A stretch of DNA of 64,000 bases from the NCBI GenBank assembly GCA_008360975.2, contig CM039210.1, positions 22,839,007-22,903,006 of the forward strand, written 5' to 3'. Shown piece by piece: positions 42,901-52,215 of this stretch (its first letter is position 1; each line of letters begins with the position of its first letter). The notes beneath the pieces were generated by a model. The model was not told the origin of the DNA. It did not search any database and was given only the letters and a program-made list of their open reading frames with translations. Position numbers and translations under genes: made by a program. Source of the DNA: Lichenostomus cassidix. Its lineage: Eukaryota; Chordata; Aves; Passeriformes; Meliphagidae.

Positions 42901-44571
42901 ATGGGACAGGGGAAGAGCAGGCCTCCTGTCTCCATGAAAAGGAATGGGAGACTCCCAGGGATTCCCCCTGGCAGTCCATTGGGCATACAGCTGAAATACT
43001 GGGCTGATGACCCCCGGACCCAGGGGAAGAGTAAAAATAAAATGATTAACTATTGTGTGGCAATTTGGGGAGGAAAACAGATTAGGGCAGACTCTCTATA
43101 TTGGCCGGCCTTTGGATCCGACGAGGAATCCCTATGTCAAGCTCTAAATCTCTGGGTTAACAGCAAAAGACCGTTTAACCAAGAAGAGAGCGAATATGCA
43201 GCTCTTTGGCTCCCTTACGGGAGGGGGGCGGGAGTGTTTGTGCTCCAAGGAAAAGACAGACGAAAAAAGTCTGTTGACGCACCCCCACCATATGCACCAC
43301 CATCTCCTGCAGCTCCACCACAGCGGGAGGCAGGAGGAACGCCCCCACCACAGCGGGAGCGGGGAGGTGCGGCTTTGTTACACCAGGGAGAAGGGGGTGT
43401 AGCCCCGTTAGCCCAAGAAGGGGGAGGTAGTGTGGCTCTGGGGGGAGGTGCAGCTTTGTTACACCAGGAAGAGGAGGGTGTAGCTCCGTTAGCCCAAGGA
43501 GGGGGAGGTACCGTGACTCTGGGAGGAGGTGCTGAGCCATCGTCTCCTGGGAAACGGGAAAGTCCCTTATCTGAGATTAACATTCCACAGGGTCCGATTA
43601 CCCGGAGCAGAGCTCGTAATTTATATCCCCTGAGGGAAGTGGCTATGGGGATGGAAAACCAAGAGGGGGGTGGCCAAGTACCTGGCATAGGGTATGTGGA
43701 AGTTCCCCTGAATTCCATGGATGTCCGGGAATTTAAAAAGGAAATGGGACATCTTTTAGAAGATCCACTTGGGGTAGCAGAGCGAGTTGATCAATTCCTA
43801 GGTCATAGTCTCTATACATGGGATGAGTTACAATCAATTTTGGGGATACTTTTCACCATAGAAGAGAGACGCATGATCCGAACCGCAGGCATGCGTATTT
43901 GGGAAAACCAGCACCCACAAGGTCCCATGGCTGATATAAAGTGGCCTTTGCAAAGGCCCAATTGGGACAATCAAAACCCACAAGATCGGGTTAACATGCA
44001 CGACTTGAGAGCTATTATAATTCAAGGAATAAAGGAGGCTGTGCCTAGAGGGCAAAATATGCACAAAGCCTTTAATGAGAATCAAAAGAAGGATGAGGAT
44101 CCAACCACCTGGTTGGAAAGGCTAAGGAAAAACTTGCAATTATACTCTGGAATAGATCCTGATAATCCGGCAGGCCAAACCCTGTTAAAAGTGCAGTTTG
44201 TGTCAAAGGGATGGCCTGACATTCGGAGAAAATTGGAGAAGTTAGAAAATTGGCAAGAGAGAGGGTTAGATGAATTGTTAAGGGAGGCACAGAAAGTGTA
44301 TGTGAGAAGGGAAGAGGAAAGTTATAAAAGGCAAGCCAGAGTGATGGCCGCGGTGGTGAGGAGTGAACAAGGAAATGCAAGAAGGCAAGAAAAGGAAAGT
44401 CAGCTTCTTCGGTCTGAGAGCTTGCGGGCTGAGAGAGAGTTCCACCCCCCCCAGAAAAGGGAAGGAAGAGATATGAGTAAAGTTGTGTGTTTTTACTGTC
44501 AGAAACTGGGGCATGTGAAAAGAAATTGCAGGCAGAGGATCGCCGATGAGAAAATGTTTGCCGAGGAATAG
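42901..44571 (+). CDS. gag: ERV-D gag, open
   Basis: A 556-codon frame beginning MGQGKS, with Gly2 for myristoylation; the frame stays open upstream to 42796 but this ATG fits the family. The matrix occupies about 120 residues. A PPPY late-domain motif is at about residue 127. A Gly-rich linker follows with two near-identical 27-residue repeats (43363-43443 and 43444-43524). The capsid starts near residue 264 (VEVPLNSMDV), with a gammaretrovirus-like C-terminal part including PTTWLERLR. The nucleocapsid has one CCHC knuckle (CFYCQKLGHVKRNC, residues 530-543). It ends in UAG at 44569-44571, after which the same frame is open into pol. No defect is visible. Confidence 0.93.
   Translation: MGQGKSRPPVSMKRNGRLPGIPPGSPLGIQLKYWADDPRTQGKSKNKMINYCVAIWGGKQIRADSLYWPAFGSDEESLCQALNLWVNSKRPFNQEESEYAALWLPYGRGAGVFVLQGKDRRKKSVDAPPPYAPPSPAAPPQREAGGTPPPQRERGGAALLHQGEGGVAPLAQEGGGSVALGGGAALLHQEEEGVAPLAQGGGGTVTLGGGAEPSSPGKRESPLSEINIPQGPITRSRARNLYPLREVAMGMENQEGGGQVPGIGYVEVPLNSMDVREFKKEMGHLLEDPLGVAERVDQFLGHSLYTWDELQSILGILFTIEERRMIRTAGMRIWENQHPQGPMADIKWPLQRPNWDNQNPQDRVNMHDLRAIIIQGIKEAVPRGQNMHKAFNENQKKDEDPTTWLERLRKNLQLYSGIDPDNPAGQTLLKVQFVSKGWPDIRRKLEKLENWQERGLDELLREAQKVYVRREEESYKRQARVMAAVVRSEQGNARRQEKESQLLRSESLRAEREFHPPQKREGRDMSKVVCFYCQKLGHVKRNCRQRIADEKMFAEE
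43363..43524 (+). repeat. 81-bp tandem duplication in ERV-D gag
   Basis: Two units of 81 bp (27 codons), each starting GGAGGTGC and reading GGAALLHQ then APLAQ, with a partial third start. The unit keeps the gag frame. Confidence 0.85.
44569..44571 (+). promoter_or_regulatory. Gag-pol stop for readthrough (UAG)
   Basis: UAG followed by GGCTGTCAGGGG, with gag upstream and pol downstream in the same frame and no pol ATG. This is the murine-leukaemia-virus-like arrangement, in which UAG is suppressed at low rate with help of a downstream pseudoknot. Confidence 0.8.
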
Positions 44572-47500
44572 GGCTGTCAGGGGCTGTATTTGCTGGGGTC
44601 ACATAAGACCGCCGAGCCCTTGATAAAAATTCGGATAGGACCCCAGCGACAAGAATTTGAGTTCCTTGCAGATGCAGGAGCTGAAAGATCAACAATTCAA
44701 TCCTTGCCATTAGGGTGTAAAATTTCCAGAGATACAGTACAAGTGATTGGGGCCAAAGGAGAACCTTTTGGAGCATCTGTGATTAAGGATGTACTATTTG
44801 AAACACCATCTAAATTAGGGGTGGGGTCACTACTACTATTACCAGAAGCAGAATTTAACTTGTTGGGACGAGATTTAATGGTTGAATTAGGCATTGGGTT
44901 ACAAATAAAAGAGAGTGAATTGCAAGTTAAATTATATACCTTGTCTACTCGAGACGAACAACAAATTGACCCACAAGTATGGTATACACCAGATACCGTG
45001 GGTAAACTTAATATTGAACCAATCACAGTTACTCTCAAAAACCCAGAGATACCGATTAAAATACAGCAATATCCAATATCTAACAAAGGCAAGAAGGGTC
45101 TGCAATCAGAAATAAAACGATTATTAGAACAAGGTATCCTTGAACCATGCATGTCTCCCTATAATACTCCAATTCTGCCAGTTAAGAAACCAGACGGCAG
45201 CTACCGATTAGTCCATGATCTAAGGGAAATAAATAAAAAGACCATTGAGCGATTCCCAGTAGTAGCCAATCCGTACACTATCCTAAGCCAGCTGGGACCA
45301 CATGATATATGGTACAGCGTCATAGATTTAAAGGATGCCTTTTGGACTTGTCCACTTGATGTACACTGCAGGGATTACTTTGCATTTGAATGGGACGATC
45401 CAGAAACACATATTAAACAGCAACTCCGATGGACTGTACTGCCTCAAGGATTCACAGAGTCCCCTAATTTATTTGGCCAAGCACTAAATCAAATTTTACA
45501 AAATTACCAACCAGGACCTGCTGTAAAATTAATTCAATATGTAGATGACCTCCTCATAGCCGGACAGCTTGAAGAAGATGTTCGACGAGAAAGTATTAAA
45601 CTATTAAACTTTCTAGGTTCTCAAGGACTGAAAGTGTCCAAATCCAAATTACAATTCACAGAACAAGAAGTAAAGTACCTGGGACACCGGTTAGTAAATG
45701 GGACCAAGAAATTAGATCCTAGTCGAGTCCAGGGCATATTAGATATGCCCCCTCCGAGAACCAAAAAGGAAGTCAGGCAACTACTAGGACTGTTTGGATA
45801 TTGCAGGCAGTGGATTTTGAGCTACAGCCAAGGAGTAAAATTTCTATACGAAAAGCTAACTCATGAGGGCTTGCTAAAATGGACAGAGCAAGATGATGAA
45901 GCTTTTCAAGTTTTAAAACAAGAATTAATTAATGCTCCTGTGCTAAACCTCCCAGATTTAACAAGGCCTTTCTGTCTGTTTGTGAATGTAGATGAGGGCA
46001 CGGCGTATGGGGTGCTAACTCAGGATTGGGCTGGGAGCAAAAAGCCTGTGGCTTATCTGTCTAAACTATTGGACCCAGTGAGTAAAGGGTGGCCCAGTTG
46101 CTTACAGACGGTAGCTGCAGCCGCTCTGATGGTGAGGGAGACAATAAAAATCACCTTTGGAAGTGAGATCCGGGTATTTTCACCACATGACATAAGGGGG
46201 ATTCTAGCCCAAAAAGCGGACAAATGGATTACTGATGCCAGGTTACTAAAGTATGAAGGAATGTTAGTGGCATCACCTAAACTGACTTTAGAAACCACAT
46301 CTCTCCAAAATCCGGCACAATTTCTATATGGAACCCCCTCCACAGAACCACTGACACATAATTGCCTTCGAACTATAGAAGAACAAGCAAAAATTAGGCC
46401 TGACCTCGAAGAGGAAGCACTTGGGGAGGGCAGAGAACTCTATATAGATGGGTCTGCCAGGGTGGTAGAAGGAAAGAGAAAATCAGGCTATGCAGTGATT
46501 GGTGAAAGCTTTGAAGTACTTCAGTCAGGACCCTTAAGTCCTGCTTGGTCAGCGCAGGCTTGTGAGTTATATGCCTTGCTGCAGGCATTAAAAATCCTGG
46601 GCTCCAGTAAGGGGACAATTTATACGGATTCCAAATATGCTTTTGGGGTAATACACACCTTTGGAAAAATATGGGAAGAAAGAGGCCTGATTACATCTCG
46701 GGGAAAAGAACTAATCCATGAACAGCTAATTAAAGAAATCCTAAAAACAGCCAGGAAACCAGAGCGATTGGCTGTGGTACATATAAAAGGACACCAAAAG
46801 GGGATTAGTAAAACTATCCGGGGTAATAACATAGCAGACCAGGAAGCCAAACGTGCAGCTTTACTAAATATAAGAATTGTGAGTAAGCCTGGTGACCCCT
46901 GGAGACATCCCCGGTTAAGTTGTGAGAGCTGCAGACAAGATCCCGAAAGTGAACCCTGTTATTCCTGTCTAAAGGAATTAGACCCAATGGATGCATTTGT
47001 GTGTAGCTGCTACAATCCTTACAGAAACTACTGCTATGCTTGTAATACAGATACCGAAGATCATGAGAAACTTGCCTACAACCCTTACTGTAGAGACATA
47101 GAATATGTCGTGCCAAAGTTACTAACATTTACTACAAAAGAAAAAGAGAAACTAACACAAACGGGAGCAATTGAAAATCCAGAAGGGAAATGGATGCTGG
47201 CTGATGGGAGGGAGATCTTACCCAAGAGCATGGCACTTTGGGTATTAAAGAAATTACATGAGAAAACACATTGGGGAACACAAGCCTTGGTGGACCACTT
47301 TGCCAATAAATATATGTGTCTAGGGGTGTACAACCTAGCTAAACAGATAACTATGGGGTGTATAACCTGTCAAAGAGTAAACAAACAGCATTTGAGGAAA
47401 GCAGTCCCAGGGGGAAGGGAGTTGGCTCATCGCCCATTTTCACATGTGCAAGTAGATTTTACTGATTTACCCCAAGTGGGACGATATAAGCACTTGCTTG

Positions 47501-48270
47501 TTATCGTAGACCACCTAACCCACTTTGTGGAGGCCATTCCTACAACTAGAGCCACAGCACAAACTGTTACTAAAACTTTATTGGAACACATAATTCCCAG
47601 GTATGGGTTAATTGAAGTCATAGACTCAGACAGAGGACCACATTTTGTCTCTAAAGTATCTAAATTAGTTGCAGATGCATTGGGAATCCGTTGGGAACAT
47701 CACACACCTTGGCACCCACAAAGTTCGGGGAGGGTGGAGCGTATGAATGGAGAAATAAAAAAACAATTAACTAAATTAATGCTTGAAACAAAAATGAGCT
47801 GGGTAAAGTGCTTACCGCTAGCTTTATTAAACATCAGGACACAGCCTCGCTCAGATGTAGGAGCGTCTCCATTTGAAATGTTGTATGGAATGCCCTTTGA
47901 TGCAGAAATCCCTGCAGATCATCCTAAAATCTCTGATACTCATTTACAAGCTTATATTAATCAGTTGTTTAAACGGAGAGAAAAACTACGACAAAAGGGC
48001 TTGGTAGTTCAAAGACCTCCCCTCTGGATACCAATACACAAACTTCAAGTGGGAGACGAGGTACTAATAAAATCATGGAAAGAATCCACACTAACCCCTC
48101 AATGGGAGGGACCTTATGTTGTCTTACTCACCACAGAGTCTGCCATACGAACTGCTGAGAAAGGGTGGACTCACGCCAGCCGTGTGAAGAAGTTCACCCG
48201 AGACTCGACGTGGCAGGTCATCCCATCGCAACGGCCTGAGGACTTAAAGCTAAGGCTTAAGAAACAATAA
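44572..48270 (+). CDS. pol: ERV-D pol, open, with Cys-rich insertion
   Basis: An open frame of about 1230 codons in phase with gag. Positions below count from 44590. Protease near residues 24-34 reads FLADAGAE: the catalytic Asp is present but Ala replaces the usual Thr or Ser. GRDLM is at about 94. RT has DLREINKK and QYVDDLL (about 316-322). RNase H starts ELYIDGSA (about 617) and keeps TDSKYA and HIKGHQK. Then comes an unusual Cys-rich block (about 778-835) with three C-x2-C pairs and one C-x-C. Integrase follows: HHCC (HEKTH, CITC), D in QVDFTD, D in DSDRGPHF, E in SGRVERMN. The C-terminus has an RSDVGASPFEMLYG-type gammaretrovirus motif. Confidence 0.93.
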   Translation, partial: GCQGLYLLGSHKTAEPLIKIRIGPQRQEFEFLADAGAERSTIQSLPLGCKISRDTVQVIGAKGEPFGASVIKDVLFETPSKLGVGSLLLLPEAEFNLLGRDLMVELGIGLQIKESELQVKLYTLSTRDEQQIDPQVWYTPDTVGKLNIEPITVTLKNPEIPIKIQQYPISNKGKKGLQSEIKRLLEQGILEPCMSPYNTPILPVKKPDGSYRLVHDLREINKKTIERFPVVANPYTILSQLGPHDIWYSVIDLKDAFWTCPLDVHCRDYFAFEWDDPETHIKQQLRWTVLPQGFTESPNLFGQALNQILQNYQPGPAVKLIQYVDDLLIAGQLEEDVRRESIKLLNFLGSQGLKVSKSKLQFTEQEVKYLGHRLVNGTKKLDPSRVQGILDMPPPRTKKEVRQLLGLFGYCRQWILSYSQGVKFLYEKLTHEGLLKWTEQDDEAFQVLKQELINAPVLNLPDLTRPFCLFVNVDEGTAYGVLTQDWAGSKKPVAYLSKLLDPVSKGWPSCLQTVAAAALMVRETIKITFGSEIRVFSPHDIRGILAQKADKWITDARLLKYEGMLVASPKLTLETTSLQNPAQFLYGTPSTEPLTHNCLRTIEEQAKIRPDLEEEALGEGRELYIDGSARVVEGKRKSGYAVIGESFEVLQSGPLSPAWSAQACELYALLQALKILGSSKGTIYTDSKYAFGVIHTFGKIWEERGLITSRGKELIHEQLIKEILKTARKPERLAVVHIKGHQKGISKTIRGNNIADQEAKRAALLNIRIVSKPGDPWRHPRLSCESCRQDPESEPCYSCLKELDPMDAFVCSCYNPYRNYCYACNTDTEDHEKLAYNPYCRDIEYVVPKLLTFTTKEKEKLTQTGAIENPEGKWMLADGREILPKSMALWVLKKLHEKTHWGTQALVDHFANKYMCLGVYNLAKQITMGCITCQRVNKQHLRKAVPGGRELAHRPFSHVQVDFTDLPQVGRYKHLLVIVDHLTHFVEAIPTTRATAQTVTKTLLEHIIPRYGLIEVIDSDRGPHFVSKVSKLVADALGIRWEHHTPWHPQSSGRVERMNGEIKKQLTKLMLETKMSWVKCLPLALLNIRTQPRSDVGASPFEMLYGMPFDAEIPADHPKISDTHLQAYINQLFKRREKLRQKGLVVQRPPLWIPIHKLQVGDEVLIKSWKESTLTPQWEGPYVVLLTTESAIRTAEKGWTHASRVKKFTRDSTWQVIPSQRPEDLKLRLKKQ
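46921..47100 (+). other. Cys-rich block between RNase H and integrase of ERV-D Pol
   Basis: About 60 codons with ten Cys: CESC, CYSC, CSCY, CYAC and a final PYC. Gammaretrovirus Pol normally passes from RNase H to the integrase HHCC domain through a short linker, and ERV-C lacks this block. The C-x-C-Y...P...C-[FY]-x-C pattern recurs in the small ORF at 48287. Confidence 0.7.
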
Positions 48271-48286
48271 GCTTCCTATAACTCAC

Positions 48287-48529
48287 ATGAATCCTGTTAA
48301 CATTCATTTAAAGAAGCCTGCTTACAGTTATAGATCTGGATATGCTCTTAGCCTATATGCACAAGATTATGTGGTTAAATGTTATGATACTAATTGTGAT
48401 TGTTATCCTTTTGTGTGCTTTGTTTGTAAGGTATGCAATGAAAAGTGGTGGATCCATTGCAGAAAGGAGAGACCCCCATCAGGGGTTTGCCTCCCTTGCT
48501 ATAAAGCAGAAAGAGCTGAGACAATGTAA
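48287..48529 (+). CDS. ERV-D accessory ORF x1, Cys-rich (80 aa)
   Basis: It starts 16 bases after the pol stop. The middle part holds NCDC, CFVCKVCNEKWW and HC, then CLPC, consistent with zinc binding. The stop TAA (48527-48529) is followed at once by ATG of x3 in the same frame, so x1 and x3 may be two parts of one gene broken by a stop, or two coupled ORFs. The motif C-x2-C-x2-C-x2-KW, then C-x2-C, resembles the pre-gag ORF of ERV-C. Function unknown. Confidence 0.6.
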   Translation: MNPVNIHLKKPAYSYRSGYALSLYAQDYVVKCYDTNCDCYPFVCFVCKVCNEKWWIHCRKERPPSGVCLPCYKAERAETM

Positions 48530-48719
48530 ATGTTACAATTGGCACTTAACATGGGCAGATTGGAAAAGGGGTCTAAAGAATGGTGGGAGACCTTCGCCCA
48601 TGGCATTCACCCCGACTTGTACTGTTATCACTCCAATGAACCCAGACCCATGGTGGCCGAGCTCGTTAAGAGCGAATTCAGAGTCAAACTTGCGCACTTA
48701 CCCTGCTCGAAAGGAGTAG
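48342..48719 (+). CDS. ERV-D accessory ORF x2, membrane-anchor-like (125 aa)
   Basis: It overlaps x1 and x3 in another frame. Residues 9-30 form a long hydrophobic segment, mostly Ile, Val and Leu, like a signal anchor, and the rest is hydrophilic and Trp/Pro-containing. It may be a chance frame over x1/x3, since overlapping genes are hard to judge by eye. No relative recognised. Confidence 0.35.
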   Translation: MLLAYMHKIMWLNVMILIVIVILLCALFVRYAMKSGGSIAERRDPHQGFASLAIKQKELRQCKCYNWHLTWADWKRGLKNGGRPSPMAFTPTCTVITPMNPDPWWPSSLRANSESNLRTYPARKE

Positions 48720-48802
48720 TCAAACACACAAACTGGATTAGTTACCAGAACCGCTGGAAGCAGCGGCATAGGTGCTTCACAGAGGTCTATCCTTGCTGCT
48801 GA
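48530..48802 (+). CDS. ERV-D accessory ORF x3 (90 aa)
   Basis: In frame with x1 and directly after its stop. The C-terminal third has C-x-K-x7-W-x6-W followed by a basic R-x-C segment, the same spacing as in the C-terminal part of the 124-aa ORF before gag in ERV-C. It ends with YPCC, four bases before the env frame start at 48807. This match is the main reason to read x1 and x3 together as one accessory protein. Confidence 0.55.
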   Translation: MLQLALNMGRLEKGSKEWWETFAHGIHPDLYCYHSNEPRPMVAELVKSEFRVKLAHLPCSKGVVKHTNWISYQNRWKQRHRCFTEVYPCC

Positions 48803-48806
48803 GAAG

Positions 48807-50868
48807 ATGGGCACCCCTGTGGCTGGAAGCAACCCAGTCGACAGGCGAAGCAGAAGTGAGAAACCAAATGTGAGAATGCAACCTGGGAATAAGACTCTGA
48901 ACTTCCTTTTCACGAAACGGAGTGAACCGGGGTATTTGCCAATCAAATTGGAGAACAATCTGACATTGTTTAAAATATCAAAGGCAGTGAGATCCTCCAC
49001 TCAAGCCTTGCAAATATATTATGTGTTACTGATAATAGCCTGTTCCATGCCATGTAGCAATGCAACCTTGACACTCTCACACCACCCACACCAACCATTT
49101 AAGTGGACACTAGGCAGGTTAGACAAATCTACTGTAATACAAACCCACATTATGGTAGGAGCCCCAGTTTTCACCGTCACCTCGTGTGACATGGTCGATT
49201 ACTCATCCTGTGAAAACCCAGAAACACGAGCAAAAGGATGGGTGGGACCAAGAGCCTTTTACATGTGCCCTAATCCAATTCCAGCAGACACTAAGAGGGG
49301 CCAGATTTGATGCGTCAAACAAAATTCGTACTGTGCGTGGCACAGTTGTGAAACTATAAACTCGGTTTATCCTCCAAGAGCCAGAAAAGATCAATTTATC
49401 ACAGTCTGGTGGGGACCATACGGGTGCAAACCACCTAAATATAACCGGGGACCTTCTGCCTATAATCCATATGCCAAAAGAGGTTTAGTAGAAGAGAAGA
49501 ATGGAGTTCCTTGTCAATTTGCAGACATACATGTGGAACAACCCGATGATCCAGGGTGGATAATGGGAAAAAAATGGGAATTTAGACTTTGGATTCCAAG
49601 CAATAGTCCCAATAACGAACCGGGAAATGGCCTCAGTCAAGATCCGAAAGGCCTTTTTTACATAAAAAAGGAAATAGTCCTTCCAGACCCACAACCTATA
49701 AGTCCAAACACAGCAATCAATCCACGGAATATGCTACCAGAAACTAACATCACAGATTCAGATAATCTATGGAAATTAGTAAAAAATAGCTACTATGCTT
49801 TAAATGCTACTAATCCTAACTTAACAGAACATTGCTGGCTTTGTTATAGCTCTAAACCACCCTTTTATGAAGCTATTGCTATTGATGGAAGAGAGACTAA
49901 AACCAATGACAGCAATCCAACCCAGTGTAAATGGAGAAGTGACTTAAATATAAGAGCTGGAATCACCTTAGCACAAGTAACTGGAACTGGCACCTGCATC
50001 GGTCAAGTGCCACAAGAAAAACAAAGCCTGTGCAGTAAAATTGTGGAAAATCCTAACAATCAAAAACCAGCTAGATGGTTGTTACCCGCAAAAAATGCAC
50101 ATTGGGTTTGTGCTAGTGTTGGAGTCACCCCGTGCATACCCTCAAATGCTTTTAAAACCACGGATCATTGCATTCAAGTCATGATTATTCCCCGACTTAC
50201 TTACCACTCTAATGAATATGTGCTGGATCATCACATGATACCAGAACACCCTTTAATAAAAAGAGAGCCAATCACAGCTATAACCATTGCCACTTTATTA
50301 ACATTAGGGGCTACTGGAGCCAGCACTGGTATAGCTTCTCTCGTACAACAAGGAAAAGAGTTTTCCGCACTAAGAACAGCAGTTGATGAAGACCTTGTAA
50401 AAATTGAAAGTTCTATTACTGCATTAGAAAGTTCCCTAAGATCTCTGTCTGAAGTTGTATTACAACACGGAAGGGGTTTAGAGATTTTGTTCGCACATGA
50501 GGGTGGATTGTGTGTGGCTCTAAATGACGAATTGCTGTGTGTATGCTGACCATACTGGAGTAGCCCGAGATGCAATGGCAGAACTACGAAAAGGACTAGA
50601 AAAGCGTAAACGAGAAAGAGAGGCCACACGAGCATGGTATGAAAATTGGTTTCAATCCTTTCCCTGGTTAACAACCTTACTATCCACCATTGCTGGACCC
50701 CTAATTATGTTAATCCTAGCCCTAACGTTTGGACCTTGCATTTTTAATCGTCTAATTACACTTGTTAAAAACCGTTTAGAAGCAGCACATCTATTGCCTA
50801 TTACAATACAGTATGAGGGCATTCCAGTTAATGAAGATTTGGCTCTCGAAGATGAGGATGACTTATAG
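48807..50868 (+). pseudogene. env: ERV-D env, gamma type, one stop and one frameshift
   Basis: The frame opens at 48807; a hydrophobic leader lies about 70 residues in (YYVLLIIACS, about 49018-49047). An in-frame TGA at 49308-49310 interrupts the surface unit. The same frame then runs open to 50549 and includes the CWLC motif (about 49835) typical of gammaretroviral surface units. The SU/TM border is weakly basic (LIKRE), followed by a Gly/Ala-rich fusion peptide and a LQHGRGLEILF segment of immunosuppressive-domain type. A one-base shift near 50530-50549 falls within the CX6CC region; the remaining TM (50549-50868) has one membrane segment and an acidic tail. Confidence 0.9.
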
Positions 50869-50935
50869 ACAAGTTAGTCACCACTGTCAGAGCCTAGATT
50901 ATCATCCAGACAAATTCGTGAACTAAATGAACATG

Positions 50936-50950
50936 AGAGAGGGGGGGAAT
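50936..50950 (+). promoter_or_regulatory. Polypurine tract of ERV-D
   Basis: AGAGAGGGGGGGAAT directly precedes the 3' LTR start TGTGATAAA. Confidence 0.85.
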
Positions 50951-51484
50951 TGTGATAAATTACAATCAGTTTAGTTCACGAACTATTTGAAAAGGGTGAT
51001 AGGCCTTAGGTTGCCTTTCCATTTATTTTTCTTTTTGCTGTTATGAAAACGATTCTTGCTTTAAACCAATGTACTCGGGCAGGCTGATGGCAACCCCCAC
51101 AGGATGTTTGCAAGCGGCATTTGCCCAACCCCCACGGGACAGATACAAAAGGAATTTGACTCAGGGACCATAAAACCTCCCCCCCTGCCAAGAGTCCTGT
51201 GCGACCCCCACGGTGAGACCATCCCAGAAGGCCCAGTAACAACCACTCAACACAGAGCACGACAGCCTAGACGACTCAGCAGCCAATCAAGGCATACGGA
51301 GGGAGTGAGTTACTAAGGATTATAAAAGTTCGCTCTCTGAAAACCGCAGCGCGGTGCATAGAGGTATGCTTGAACCTCTGCCCGTCCAGCGCTGTCTTGA
51401 CTGATATCCGCTTGCTTTTTTAATTAATAAATTCTTTAATTGGATATACGTCTCTGATCGGATAATGAGGCTCTATTTATAACA
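50951..51484 (+). repeat. 3' LTR of ERV-D
   Basis: 534 bp, TGTGATAAATTAC to TTTATAACA. It lacks the 25-bp segment seen in the 5' copy and otherwise differs at about eight to ten positions. Confidence 0.95.
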
Positions 51485-52023
51485 AAAGGTTATGTTTGTC
51501 TTTACTCCGGGAAAAGGAATTTTAGGTTTCTTTCAGGGCATTGTTCTACCAGATGAGGTCTGGTAGACTCAGCATATCAACAGATTGGGAGTCACCCCAA
51601 AGATAACCAGAAAGATAAAGGCTATTAACAAAAAATTCACGGGACATCAGTGACTATCACAAACAGCTACCCCAGACACCACCTCCAGCAGGGCTGAAGA
51701 CATCCTTGCCAGGAAAAGACTGATAAGAAAAACTGAAGAATGAAGAATCTAATTAGCATCAGAGGCGAAGAAATTCGGATCCAGTGAGACTGAATAGTGG
51801 GGTTTGCTCAACTTTGGACCAATGAACACTGACCCAATGCTTTCCTATGTATTTTTACTGTATAAAATATCTGAAAAATCAAGTAAAAGCCATGTATCCT
51901 GGAATGATTCTCTCTGCACACCCTGGTACATCCTGGCCAGAACAACACCCTGGCCAGATAATAAAGAAATGCCTTGACTCTCTAACATTAAAATGTTGTC
52001 AGAGAGTTTTTGTTTTCCCCACA
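51485..52023 (+). repeat. LTR with TGTTGGAAAATA start, right part
   Basis: Continuation of 41891-41937 after the ERV-D insertion. It carries GGTCTGGTAGACTCAGC, AATAAA near 51960 and ends around CCCCACA at 52023. The reverse fragment at 59016-59215 is the same family. Confidence 0.8.
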
Positions 52024-52215
52024 GATTCGGTGACACCTGAGTAGCGGAAGATCTCGGTGATGAACTGACCAAAACCCCCGATGCCCTGTTCCCTGCACTG
52101 TCGGTGGGAAGGAGGGAGGGGTTGGTGGGGAAGAACAGTGTTTTAAGGGCTTCTTTTACTTTTCATTGTCCTCCTCTGATTCCGTTAGTAATAAATTCAC
52201 TTTGTACTTCTAAGT
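52024..52215 (+). other. Leader remnant with degraded tRNA-Trp-like primer site
   Basis: Just after the LTR the bases TCGGTGACACC resemble TTGGTGACCCC, the tRNA-Trp primer site. About 190 bases of leader follow with no gene, and are then cut by the ERV-F LTR. Confidence 0.45.

Larger units (their letters stand above)
41938..51484 (+). mobile_element. ERV-D, young gamma-type provirus with tRNA-His primer site
   Basis: A complete 9.5-kb provirus: LTR, His primer site, gag, UAG, pol, three small ORFs, env, purine tract, LTR. The LTRs differ by roughly ten small changes and one 25-bp segment present only in the 5' copy. It split an older LTR. I could not identify a clear target duplication (GAA on the left, AAA on the right). 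Env carries one stop and one frameshift; gag and pol are open. Confidence 0.95.

Noticed and set aside
43175..43718. Minus-strand ORFs of 121 and 167 codons opposite ERV-D gag
   Set aside because: Shadow frames of the GC-rich gag linker repeats; the plus-strand gag is intact and explains the openness.
41930..51490. A 4- to 6-bp target duplication for ERV-D
   Set aside because: Left flank ends GTCGAA and right flank begins AAAGGT; no exact match of that length, so none is claimed.
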